NCBI RefSeq assembly: GCF_007004545.3
Contig: NZ_CP045503.2
Location: 4,744,102-4,808,101 of the forward strand
Reading direction: 5' to 3'
DNA from: Shewanella eurypsychrophilus
GTDB lineage: Bacteria; Pseudomonadota; Gammaproteobacteria; Enterobacterales; Shewanellaceae
DNA: 64,000 nt
Shown here one piece after another: positions 17,627 through 25,578 of this stretch. How positions within the stretch are numbered: the stretch's first letter is position 1; each line of letters opens with the position of its first letter. The notes beneath the pieces were generated by a model. It saw only the letters and a program-made list of their open reading frames with translations. It had not been told where the DNA came from and made no database searches. Position numbers and translations under genes: made by a program.

Positions 17627-17662
17627 TCTGTTTCCATATTTTTATGTAGGTGCTCCTAGAAC
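17627..17662. repeat. Degenerate CCTAGAA-type linker between cobQ and cobO
   Basis: The linker and the first coding bases of the cobQ end contain CTCCTAGAACCTAAGTTCTA and GTTCCTAGGATCT (to about 17685). These are variants of the heptamer found at 16.5 kb. Heptamer-like sequence thus continues slightly into the cobQ 3' end. Confidence 0.6.
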
Positions 17663-19252
17663 CTAAGTTCTAGTTCCTAGGATCTGCTCTATATTTTCCA
17701 TATCTAAATCTTGTTTCAGCTGTTCGGCAAATCGATTCAACTGCTGCTCACGAATAGCATCTATATCGATGGGTTCTGCATCCGACATACGGGCCCATTT
17801 AAGTAGCAGGGCACAAGCATCCGGTGAGTCGAACAGGCCATGCAGATAAGTGCCTAACACTTGGCCGTCTTCTGATAGCATACCGTCACTGAATGGGCTC
17901 TCTCTTGAGTCCATTGCTGATATGCTCAAGGGCTGAACTTGCCCCTCACTAAGTGTCTTGAGTAGTAGAGATTGGCCGCAATGGATCTCATAACCTTTAA
18001 CCTCGGCTTGTTCACCGAGTAACGAGATCTCGCCAGTCACCTGACGTAAGACTTTGTTGGGTTTTAGCTCAGTAACCAGAGGCAATAAGCCTAAACCGTC
18101 ACTTTCACCAGCGGTGCCTTCGACCCCATTAGGATCATCAATAGCCACACCTAACATCTGATAGCCCCCGCAGATCCCCAAGACTTTCCCGCCATACCTA
18201 AGATGCTTCTCGATCGCAATATCCCAGCCTTGCGCCTTGATAAAAGCCAAGTCATCTCTGACATTTTTACTACCAGGAATAATAATGAGATCGGCTGGTG
18301 GTAACACACCACTTTTTGATTGGCCTTGTGACTGACTCTGCGCCTGAGTTTGCATAGAGACATAGTTAAATTCAATTTGAGGATTTAGGCGCAGGGGATC
18401 AAAGTCCGTATGATTACTGATCCTAGGCGTCACTAAAACCAATACACTTAACTTGCTCTTAGCCGTTTTTAGTGGCGATGCAAGCAGTGCATCTTCTGCA
18501 TCTAAGTGCAGGTCATGAAGATAAGGTAACACACCTAAAACGGGCTTCTGAGTATAGGCTTCAAGCCAGTCTAGCCCTGATTGAAGCAAGTTAATATCAC
18601 CGCGAAAACGGTTAATCACAAAACCTTTTACCCTTGCCTGCTCAGACTCAGAAAGCAGTGCTAAGGTCCCTACCAGATGGGCAAACACTCCGCCTTTATC
18701 AATATCGGCTATGATGATCACTGGGCAATCCACCGCTTCGGCAAAGCCCATATTGGCAATATCACCTTCGCGCAAGTTAATCTCAGCTGGGCTACCCGCT
18801 CCTTCAATGAGCACGACATCATAGGCATGGGTCAGGCGTGAGAACGAATCCAACACAGCTGCCATAGCATTAACTCGCTCTCCATTTTTACCTCGAGGCC
18901 CAAAAAAATCTTTCGCCTCCATCTGATCCAGCGCTTTACCTTGCACGATCACTTGCGCTCCAGTATCTGAGCTAGGTTTAAGCAAGATAGGGTTAAAATC
19001 TGTGTCTAGAGGTAGGCCACAAGCGATCGCTTGCAGCGCTTGTGCTCGGCCGATTTCACCACCATCGGCAGTAACTGCACTGTTAAGTGCCATATTTTGT
19101 GGTTTAAAGGGGGCAACTTTGACTCCTTGTCTAGCAAATAGCCGGCACAATCCCGCGACTAGCGTGCTCTTGCCAGCATCCGAGGTTGTACCTTGTACCA
19201 TAAGTGTTTTGGCTGTGCCCATTTTCGGGGCGTCTCTATTATCTGAGTTCAT
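17663..19252 (-). CDS. cobQ: Cobyric acid synthase CobQ
   Basis: 529 residues. The N-terminal dethiobiotin-synthetase-like domain has TTSDAGKSTLVAGLCR (about 22-37) and APFKPQNMALNS. The C-terminal glutamine amidotransferase domain has GICGGYQMLG with nucleophilic Cys and TYLHGLFDS with catalytic His. The enzyme amidates four side chains of adenosylcobyrinic diamide. A low-complexity Gln/Ser stretch (QTQAQSQSQGQSKS, around residues 297-311) joins the halves. No corrin-ring genes are in the window, so a salvage role is likely here. Confidence 0.95.
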   Translation of the reverse strand: MNSDNRDAPKMGTAKTLMVQGTTSDAGKSTLVAGLCRLFARQGVKVAPFKPQNMALNSAVTADGGEIGRAQALQAIACGLPLDTDFNPILLKPSSDTGAQVIVQGKALDQMEAKDFFGPRGKNGERVNAMAAVLDSFSRLTHAYDVVLIEGAGSPAEINLREGDIANMGFAEAVDCPVIIIADIDKGGVFAHLVGTLALLSESEQARVKGFVINRFRGDINLLQSGLDWLEAYTQKPVLGVLPYLHDLHLDAEDALLASPLKTAKSKLSVLVLVTPRISNHTDFDPLRLNPQIEFNYVSMQTQAQSQSQGQSKSGVLPPADLIIIPGSKNVRDDLAFIKAQGWDIAIEKHLRYGGKVLGICGGYQMLGVAIDDPNGVEGTAGESDGLGLLPLVTELKPNKVLRQVTGEISLLGEQAEVKGYEIHCGQSLLLKTLSEGQVQPLSISAMDSRESPFSDGMLSEDGQVLGTYLHGLFDSPDACALLLKWARMSDAEPIDIDAIREQQLNRFAEQLKQDLDMENIEQILGTRT

Positions 19253-19390
19253 TTTGGTTTTAATTCTAGTTTTAGTTTTAGATTTAGCGCTAGTTTTAAT
19301 TAGACAGCATTGAATTGATAGAAACGAGTACCTAACTCCTAGCTCCTAGACCCTAGCTCCTAGGAACTAGCCCCTACAAAGAAAAAGCTG
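19253..19390. repeat. Low-complexity linker between cobU and cobQ
   Basis: About 19255-19300 is TTTTAG/TTCTAG-rich. At 19330-19375 come CTAACTCCTAGCTCCTAGA and CCTAGCTCCTAGGAACTAG, again heptamer-like CTCCTAG units. No promoter or gene recognised. Confidence 0.65.
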
Positions 19391-19945
19391 TTATCCCTTC
19401 AATCTCATGGGTATTCCAGCAGTCACCAGAGTCACAGTATCCGCGATTGTCGCAATATCTTGATGCAGCCAACCCGCTTCATCAACAAAGCGGCGACTTA
19501 TCTCACCCAATGGCACAATACCGCAGCCGACTTCATTGCTGACCAAATAAATCTCACCGGGTAACTGAGGTAAAATATCGAGTAATTGCTGCTTCTCTTT
19601 ACTCCATCGATGTTCGGGATCGGCAAATACCGTTGTCGAATCATCTAGCAATAGATGATTGGTTAACCAAAGAGTCAGGCAATCGACCATAATAACCCTA
19701 TCTTCTCTGGCAAATTCTCTCAGCGCAGTAACTAGCTCCAACGGCGTTTCTGTAGTCAGCCAATTCACGTTATCAGCGTCTCTCTCTTGCTGGTGACGCT
19801 TTATTCTGTCACTCATTTCATCATCGAGAGCCTGCGCGGTAGCGATATACACACACTGAAAGCCTTTATCACTGCACATTTTAGCCGCTTGCATTCCAAA
19901 GCGAGTTTTACCGCTACGAGCTCCACCTAATACCAGATGTATCAT
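19391..19945 (-). CDS. cobU: Bifunctional cobinamide kinase/guanylyltransferase CobU
   Basis: The frame opens at 19984, but ATG 19945 is preferred. It has TTGGAG 7 nt upstream and starts the canonical N terminus MIHLVLGGARSGKTRFG with the P-loop. The product is 184 residues, normal for CobU/CobP. Later motifs include VYIATAQ, DCLTLWLTNHLL and LVSNEVGCGIVP. It phosphorylates adenosylcobinamide and adds GMP to give AdoCbi-GDP for CobS. It lies 116 bp downstream of cobS. Confidence 0.94.
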   Translation of the reverse strand: MIHLVLGGARSGKTRFGMQAAKMCSDKGFQCVYIATAQALDDEMSDRIKRHQQERDADNVNWLTTETPLELVTALREFAREDRVIMVDCLTLWLTNHLLLDDSTTVFADPEHRWSKEKQQLLDILPQLPGEIYLVSNEVGCGIVPLGEISRRFVDEAGWLHQDIATIADTVTLVTAGIPMRLKG

Positions 19946-20061
19946 GCTAATACTCCAAATATGTTTATAGACTGCTTTCATCACAGCACGAATAACGGCT
20001 CAAATAACAGAACTGTTCGACATTAACTCTAGCCCTATCCTGAGCACCAAAGATCAGGTTT

Positions 20062-20850
20062 TTACGCTATTGCGGCTAATAAAACCAGGTAGCAAACCAG
20101 CTCAGAGACTTGCTGTGCAGCCCCTAAGGTATCACCAGTGTAACCACCGATTTGTCTTCGAAAAAGTGATACTAATAACCAGCGAAGCAAGAAAAGACTC
20201 GCCGCTATAAGTATGGTTGAAGTGAGTCCACTCAGCCACAATGCTAACCCCCCAGTAACCAGTAGGATCAGCAACTCATTGATGGTTTGGTTTTGCGCTA
20301 ATGGCTTGCTCTTACTGCCCTTCTCTTCACTGACATAAGCATCACTCACGTAAGTGTCGGTAAAAATAATGCTTGCCGCCAATACTCGGCTTAAACAGTG
20401 ACCTATGATCAGTGCAGGCACTAGCATCTCAGGATCATAAAGGGCTAGCTCCATCAATAGCTGAAACTTTAAGAATAAGGCCAATAACAAGGTCACTGCG
20501 CCATAAGTCCCTATGCGAGAATCCTTCATGATCTTCAGCTTATCGGCAATCTTCCAGCCACCACCGAATCCATCGGCCGTGTCAGCCAAACCATCTTCAT
20601 GAAAAGCACCGGTAAGCGCAACGCTAATCATCATTGCCAGTAAGATGCTGACAGAGACTGGCAATACCTGAATACTTAATGCATATATCAAGGCCGAAAG
20701 CGCTCCCACCAGCACACCGACCAAACCAAAATACCGATTGGCTTTATTCAGGCTATCACCATCAACTTTGACCCAAGTTGGCATAGGAATACGAGTGAAA
20801 AAGCCCATGGCAATAAAAAATAGCGTCAGTTCTTTGCGTAACACGTCCAT
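20062..20850 (-). CDS. cobS: Cobalamin synthase CobS
   Basis: 262 residues, polytopic inner-membrane protein. The N-terminal motif is FFTRIPMP, and the signature FHEDGLADTADGFGGG (about 86-101) is followed by KIMKDSRIGTYGAV. CobS joins AdoCbi-GDP with alpha-ribazole (or its phosphate) in the last assembly step. It lies between cobT and cobU. The 57-bp gap to cobT contains CCTAGG-type repeat units (GTTCCTAGGCCCTAGAACCT). Confidence 0.95.
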   Translation of the reverse strand: MDVLRKELTLFFIAMGFFTRIPMPTWVKVDGDSLNKANRYFGLVGVLVGALSALIYALSIQVLPVSVSILLAMMISVALTGAFHEDGLADTADGFGGGWKIADKLKIMKDSRIGTYGAVTLLLALFLKFQLLMELALYDPEMLVPALIIGHCLSRVLAASIIFTDTYVSDAYVSEEKGSKSKPLAQNQTINELLILLVTGGLALWLSGLTSTILIAASLFLLRWLLVSLFRRQIGGYTGDTLGAAQQVSELVCYLVLLAAIA

Positions 20851-20907
20851 AAATATTCCTTTAAAGAAGTTCCTAGGCCCTAGAACCTAGGCACTGAAAC
20901 CTTCTTT

Positions 20908-21936
20908 TTAAATCTCAATCCCTGCATCGCTGAAACTAGCCATCTCATTGTAGAACCCTGCTGCGGCTTGGATTATTGGCAATGCCAGCGCAGCTCCGGT
21001 TCCCTCCCCCAACCTCATGCCCAATCTAAGTAAGGGCCTGGCCTGAAGGTGAGACATCATCAAGCAATGACCGCGTTCATCTGACTGATGGCCAAAGATC
21101 ATATAATCACGCACATGCTTATTTATCTGCACTGCAACCATAGCCGCAGCCGTCGCAATAAAGCCATCGACGACAATCAACATTTTTCTTTCTGCTGCAG
21201 CCAGCATGGCACCCGTCATCTGTACAATTTCAAAGCCACCAAGGCAGGCTAGGATGTTTAGCGGATCGGTGAGCTCAGCTTCATGAATGAGCAAAGCCTT
21301 CTCAACAAGCAACTGCTTACGCTTTAGCGTTGCCGCATCTATGCCTGTTCCACGACCCACACAATCGGCACCTTTTATTTTCATGATGCTAGCCATAATT
21401 GCTGCAGCAGATGAAGTATTGCCGATCCCCATTTCACCAAGCGCTAACAGGTTCGTCCCTTGCTGATGATGATATTCGACTCGTTTACGCGCCATTTCGA
21501 AACCTTGCTTTACCGCACCGAGTGTCATGGCCGCTTGCAAATGAATAGGAGCGGTACCAGCACCGAGTCGTTGATCTATGATCCCTTCGACTCCCTCTAA
21601 TGGCTGTAAAATGCCACAATCAATCACTTCTAGTTCGAAGCCTACCTGGCGGCAGAACACATTGATCGCGGCGCCACCATTGATGAAATTCATCACCATT
21701 TGAGTCGTCACTTCGCTGGGGGCGATAGAGACACCAGATGCAGCAATACCGTGGTCGGCGGCAAAAACTAACAGCTTGGGCTTAATGATTTGAGGCTTAT
21801 CTTTACCCAACACTTGAGCAAGCTGCTTCGCTAAGTGCTCTAGTTCTCCTAAGGCACCTACAGGCTTAGTTTTATCATCTATCTTGTGCTGGATCTCATC
21901 ATCAAACTCACAATTCAGTGGACTAATATCAAACAT
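20908..21936 (-). CDS. cobT: Nicotinate-nucleotide:DMB phosphoribosyltransferase CobT
   Basis: 342 residues, standard length. Motifs include KPVGALGELE near residue 25, FAADHGIAASGVS, GEMGIGNTSSAAA and the C-terminal LGEGTGAALALPII, which carries the catalytic Glu. It makes alpha-ribazole phosphate from nicotinate mononucleotide and a base such as dimethylbenzimidazole, feeding CobC and CobS. It follows btuC after a 219-bp repeat-rich gap. Confidence 0.95.
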   Translation of the reverse strand: MFDISPLNCEFDDEIQHKIDDKTKPVGALGELEHLAKQLAQVLGKDKPQIIKPKLLVFAADHGIAASGVSIAPSEVTTQMVMNFINGGAAINVFCRQVGFELEVIDCGILQPLEGVEGIIDQRLGAGTAPIHLQAAMTLGAVKQGFEMARKRVEYHHQQGTNLLALGEMGIGNTSSAAAIMASIMKIKGADCVGRGTGIDAATLKRKQLLVEKALLIHEAELTDPLNILACLGGFEIVQMTGAMLAAAERKMLIVVDGFIATAAAMVAVQINKHVRDYMIFGHQSDERGHCLMMSHLQARPLLRLGMRLGEGTGAALALPIIQAAAGFYNEMASFSDAGIEI

Positions 21937-22155
21937 ACATCTACACCCTGATTAATTATTTTTTTATATAAAGCTAAGAAAGCTGCGAGCTCAAGACAGA
22001 ACTAAGAAAGCTGTAAGTCCCAAGACAGAGCTAAGAAAATCTCGAGTTAAAGCTCGTAGCTTAAAACTCACAACTTATAGCTTATAGCTTATAGCTTATG
22101 GCTTATAGCTAGCTCTAAAATCTTCGTGGCTAAAGCCACTCCTACTTGGGAAGGC
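21937..22155. repeat. Repeat-rich gap between btuC and cobT
   Basis: Three AAGACAGA-CTAAGAAA-like units occur at about 21970-22040. A second heptamer array, five CTTATAG units (one with CTTATGG), is at 22074-22108. A REP-like GTGGCTAAAGCCACTCCTAC lies at about 22127-22146. No gene. Like 16496-16656 it uses a 7-bp period with a different sequence. Confidence 0.8.
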
Positions 22156-23268
22156 TTACCTTCTACGGCTAAGGATCCCTAAGAAGAAAACACTACCGAT
22201 CACGGCGGTAATAATGCCTACTGGTAACTCCTGATGACTCAATAAGGTCCGTGCTAAGACATCAATCCATACCATAAATAATCCACCCACCAATGCCGTC
22301 GTCACCAGAGGAAACTGGCCTGGAAGCAACATGCGCACTGTATGAGGAACCATCAAACCGATAAAGCCAATGCCACCACAGTTGGCGACGAGAATGGCTG
22401 TTATCGCAGAACAAAGCAGTAGCATCTGTATCCGTAAACGACTGACATTAATCCCTAAGGTATGTGCTGTTTCATCACCCGCGCGCATAGCCATTATTTG
22501 TCGCTTAAACAATAAAATGACACCTGTACATAGGGTTACAACGACAAAAGGCGAGAGTAACCCCGCCCAGCTAGCCTTAGAAAAACTGCCAAGACTCCAG
22601 AACAGCACAGAGGCTGCGGCTTGCGGGCTTGAGAAATAGAGTAATAGACTCGTCAGTGCGCCAAACATAAATGAGATAGCGACGCCCGAAAGCAACATTC
22701 GCTCAATCTGGCTACTCATGTGTCGACCACATAAGCCAAGCACCATGGCCACAGATAAACCAGCCCCCATAAAAGCACCAAGAGGCAAGGTCATCCAGCT
22801 AAACTGCTCAAAGAGCCCTGAGCTTGAGAACAGCCCGGAGCCGCTGAAAAGTGTCAGCACAACAACCGCACCAAATGATGCACCGGAAGAGATACCGAAC
22901 AGATAAGGATCGGCAAGAGGATTTCGCGTCACGGTCTGCAACACACTCCCCGCAATAGACAAACCCGCACCGGCAATGAACGCAAGCAATACCCTAGGTA
23001 GCCTGAGTTCCATCACTATACGTTGGGTAATCGTTGAAACTTCACCAATCCCAAAAGTCTGCTTCATCAGTACATTGAATGTGTCCAGTGCGGAGATATT
23101 AGCCGCGCCAAAACTCGCTGCGAACATTAAGCTACAGACCACAATGACACTCAGCCCAAGTAACAACCAGGGATGAGCTGTGAGCTCATTGTTGGCAATA
23201 CTTATCGGCTTAGTGTTATTGATTAAATGTTTATTGGGAACAGCCATCGTCGCTGGAGATTTAGTCAT
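22156..23268 (-). CDS. btuC: Cobalamin ABC transporter permease BtuC (FecCD family)
   Basis: ATG 23268 is preferred over the longer frame (to 23304). It gives an 8-bp overlap with the btuD stop (ATGACTAA) and has GGAGAG upstream. The product is 370 residues with about ten membrane helices. Family motifs include LRLPRVLLAFIAGAGLSIAGS, QTVTRNPLADPYLFGIS and CGGIGFIGLMVPH. Translational coupling to btuD is clear. It imports corrinoids delivered by BtuF. Confidence 0.93.
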   Translation of the reverse strand: MTKSPATMAVPNKHLINNTKPISIANNELTAHPWLLLGLSVIVVCSLMFAASFGAANISALDTFNVLMKQTFGIGEVSTITQRIVMELRLPRVLLAFIAGAGLSIAGSVLQTVTRNPLADPYLFGISSGASFGAVVVLTLFSGSGLFSSSGLFEQFSWMTLPLGAFMGAGLSVAMVLGLCGRHMSSQIERMLLSGVAISFMFGALTSLLLYFSSPQAAASVLFWSLGSFSKASWAGLLSPFVVVTLCTGVILLFKRQIMAMRAGDETAHTLGINVSRLRIQMLLLCSAITAILVANCGGIGFIGLMVPHTVRMLLPGQFPLVTTALVGGLFMVWIDVLARTLLSHQELPVGIITAVIGSVFFLGILSRRR

Positions 23269-24190
23269 GATTCTCTCCAAGATGACCGTGATGCTTGTTA
23301 TCACTGTTATCGTCGCCCTTCAGAAAACCATTCTTATGACCTTTCATATGACCTTTCTCGTAGCCATTCTCGTAGCCATTCTCGTAACCATAGTAGTAAC
23401 AGATCTGTGGGTTACCATGCTGCGGATGTTGACTAATCTGGGCGCAGACTCCAAAAACCTGACCAATCGTCTCCTCTGTCAATACTTGCTGAGGGGTTCC
23501 GTAAGCTATGCCCTTACCTGCTTCGAGTAACAGTAAGCTGTCACACATAGCACTAGCAAGATTTAGGTCATGAATGGAGGTGATCACAGTGATACCTATG
23601 GAATGTAATAACTCCATAATTTGAATTTGATAACGAATATCCAAATGATTAGTCGGTTCATCTAAGATAAGTAATTTTGGTTGCTGCACTATCGCTCGTG
23701 CTATTAAGGCTCTTTGCTTTTCACCGCCTGACAAATGTTCATAACATTGACTGGCTTTATCAGTTAAACCGACCTTTTCCAATGCATCGGCAATTAACAC
23801 GCGGTCGGCAGCATTAGTGAAGCCAAAAGGACCTTTATGGGGCGTCAAGCCGATTGCCACCAGCTGTGCAGTGGTGAGTTCAAAATGTTGCGGCGTATCT
23901 TGTAATACTACCGCCACTTCTCTGGCAAAAGCCTTAGACGTAAAGTCTGCAATATCTCGTTCAAATAACTGGATCTTGCCGCAATCTGGCTGAATATATC
24001 GATACAAACAACGAAGCAAGGTGGACTTCCCGGCACCATTGGGGCCGATGATACCCAGCATTTCACCAGCTGATACCGAAAAATTGATATGAGAAAGGAT
24101 CGAGCGTCCATCGACCTGCCAGCTTAGATCGGATACGTCTAATGCTAGCTCAGATGTGCTATTTGAAGTTAAGCCTGAAACTAATGACAT
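23261..24190 (-). CDS. btuD: Cobalamin ABC transporter ATPase BtuD with a repetitive C-terminal tail
   Basis: 309 residues, longer than the usual ~250. The ATPase core has Walker A GPNGAGKSTLL, signature LSGGEKQRA, Walker B LLILDEPTNHLD and the H-loop SIHDLN. After residue ~265 the chain becomes a tandem four-residue repeat (GYEN, GYEN, GYEK, GHMK, GHKN, GFLK) and then a His/Asp/Asn-rich end (HHGHLGENHD). The repeat is coded by 12-nt units at about 23330-23395. It is the first gene after the B12 riboswitch. Tail function is unknown. Confidence 0.92.
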   Translation of the reverse strand: MSLVSGLTSNSTSELALDVSDLSWQVDGRSILSHINFSVSAGEMLGIIGPNGAGKSTLLRCLYRYIQPDCGKIQLFERDIADFTSKAFAREVAVVLQDTPQHFELTTAQLVAIGLTPHKGPFGFTNAADRVLIADALEKVGLTDKASQCYEHLSGGEKQRALIARAIVQQPKLLILDEPTNHLDIRYQIQIMELLHSIGITVITSIHDLNLASAMCDSLLLLEAGKGIAYGTPQQVLTEETIGQVFGVCAQISQHPQHGNPQICYYYGYENGYENGYEKGHMKGHKNGFLKGDDNSDNKHHGHLGENHD

Positions 24191-24229
24191 CTATGGCTCC
24201 CCCGAGTTACCCGCTCGAGTATTAACGCG

Positions 24230-24625
24230 ACAAAATGTGGCAGGTATCCTGACTTATGTTTTAAAGAAGTAACTAACAGCTAAGATGACGACCCCAGGTC
24301 TATCGCTTCGCGGACAGCTTCGCCTATTCGACGGGCTTTGCCCTGATAGGTAAGCGTCACCTTTTCTGTAGGAGGGGACTTTAGCCCCGATGAGCATGAG
24401 TCCATTCTCTCCCGGCTAAAGCCGGTCCTACAGCGCAGCGTCATCTCGGCTCAACCAGCGCAGCGTCATCTCAGCTCAACCAGCGTAGCGCCATCTTAGC
24501 TCTAATACTTCTTTAAAAACACTTACAGTTGCGGGCACAGCTTGGGCTTCAGATAGGCTAATAAGCTAGACACTAGGACTATCTTCCCAATTCCCTTTTA
24601 AGTTTGAGTTAGCAAGCTAACCATC
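24230..24625 (-). promoter_or_regulatory. Cobalamin riboswitch with a long insertion in the P6 arm
   Basis: Minus strand: the core around 24521-24602 reads TTAAAAGGGAATTGGG, then CCCAAGCTGTGCCCGCAACTG. TTGGG/CCCAA and GATAG/CTATC pair as the P3 arm. The B12 box AAGTCAGGATACCTGCCA is at 24238-24255, 48 nt before btuD. The two parts are about 265 nt apart, far more than usual. P6 still closes: AAAGAAGTA and AGCTAAGATG on one side pair with CATCTTAGCT and TACTTCTTT on the other. The tip is filled by repeats. It should repress btuD and the downstream genes when B12 is bound. Confidence 0.92.
24365..24500. repeat. Inverted REP-like pair and three ~25-bp repeats inside the riboswitch
   Basis: 24366-24390 (GTAGGAGGGGACTTTAGCCC) and 24411-24432 (CCGGCTAAAGCCGGTCCTAC) are two REP-like units in opposite orientation. 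At about 24433-24502 three units of roughly 25 bp follow (CAGCGCAGCGTCATCTCGGC type), with small differences. Together they make the tip of the riboswitch P6 arm. Confidence 0.8.
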
Positions 24626-24816
24626 AGAAAAACAAATGGCTCGTTCTGCTCTCAACACCTCATTTTGTGAGCTTTAAACAGCCTTTTGTAAAAAAGGAAT
24701 GCGTAACAAGCTCTAATGGTCGCTATTATGCCGATTTTACCGGCCTTAGCAAATTGTACCTGTAATGTGACTATTGATTTAGGCTATGGTTTAGATAAAG
24801 GATTTAATTGATAGGG

Positions 24817-25458
24817 CTAATCATGGCCCCAATGTAATTTAGTAAATTGTCCTTGAGCTGAGCTAAAAACAGAAATCTTCACTACCGAGGCGTAGGCGAG
24901 AGACAGTTGAGTATAGAAACCTGCCGCACCACTGACACCCAGCGCTCTGGACATTAAGTGACGAATCACTCCTGCATGAGTAATAAACAGTAAGGTTTGT
25001 CCGGCATAATCCGTCAATACTGACTGCCATAATGTGTCAATTCTTGACTCAAAATCCAGCATAGACTCACCATCTGGTGGCGTCATTGCCCAAGGGTTTT
25101 TCCAGTACATCTCTATCATTTGTGCGTTAGTCTGATACAGGCTCTCTAACGTTTCTCCGTCCCACTCACCGAAATTAATCTCCTTTAACGCACTATCTAA
25201 TTTCAGCGGTACGCCACTCTTCAAATAAAGGCTCAAGCCAAACTCACTACAACGACGCAGAGGAGAGGAAAAAATATGATTAAACTCAACGTTATGATTT
25301 TCAGTTAACTGCTCGAACGCAGTCTTCATCTGAAAAAGGCCCGTTGGGCTAATCGCTACATCGGTATGCCCTCGAAGTATTTTGCCACCTTCACATTCAC
25401 CATGTCGCAGCAGATAAAATACCGTGGTATTTTCACCTTTAGATTGTTCGATAGACAT
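24817..25458 (-). CDS. cobC: Alpha-ribazole phosphatase CobC (histidine phosphatase)
   Basis: 213 residues of the phosphoglycerate-mutase-like superfamily. The catalytic motif LLRHGECEG is near residues 17-25, followed by RGHTDVAIS, SSPLRRCSE, the acid motif EINFGEWDG and the second His in FITHAGVIRH. It would remove the 5' phosphate of alpha-ribazole phosphate or cobalamin phosphate. It is upstream of the riboswitch on the same strand, so it must have its own promoter. Other histidine phosphatases look similar, but the neighbours support CobC. Confidence 0.87.
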   Translation of the reverse strand: MSIEQSKGENTTVFYLLRHGECEGGKILRGHTDVAISPTGLFQMKTAFEQLTENHNVEFNHIFSSPLRRCSEFGLSLYLKSGVPLKLDSALKEINFGEWDGETLESLYQTNAQMIEMYWKNPWAMTPPDGESMLDFESRIDTLWQSVLTDYAGQTLLFITHAGVIRHLMSRALGVSGAAGFYTQLSLAYASVVKISVFSSAQGQFTKLHWGHD

Positions 25459-25578
25459 AAAACACCAATTCCATTAAAAAGATATCGACAATAATAGGGA
25501 TTGAGATAGAGAACGCTCATATCAAGTGTATAAGCATGATTAGGATAAATTTAATTGGCTAAAAAATCTATGGGGAGT

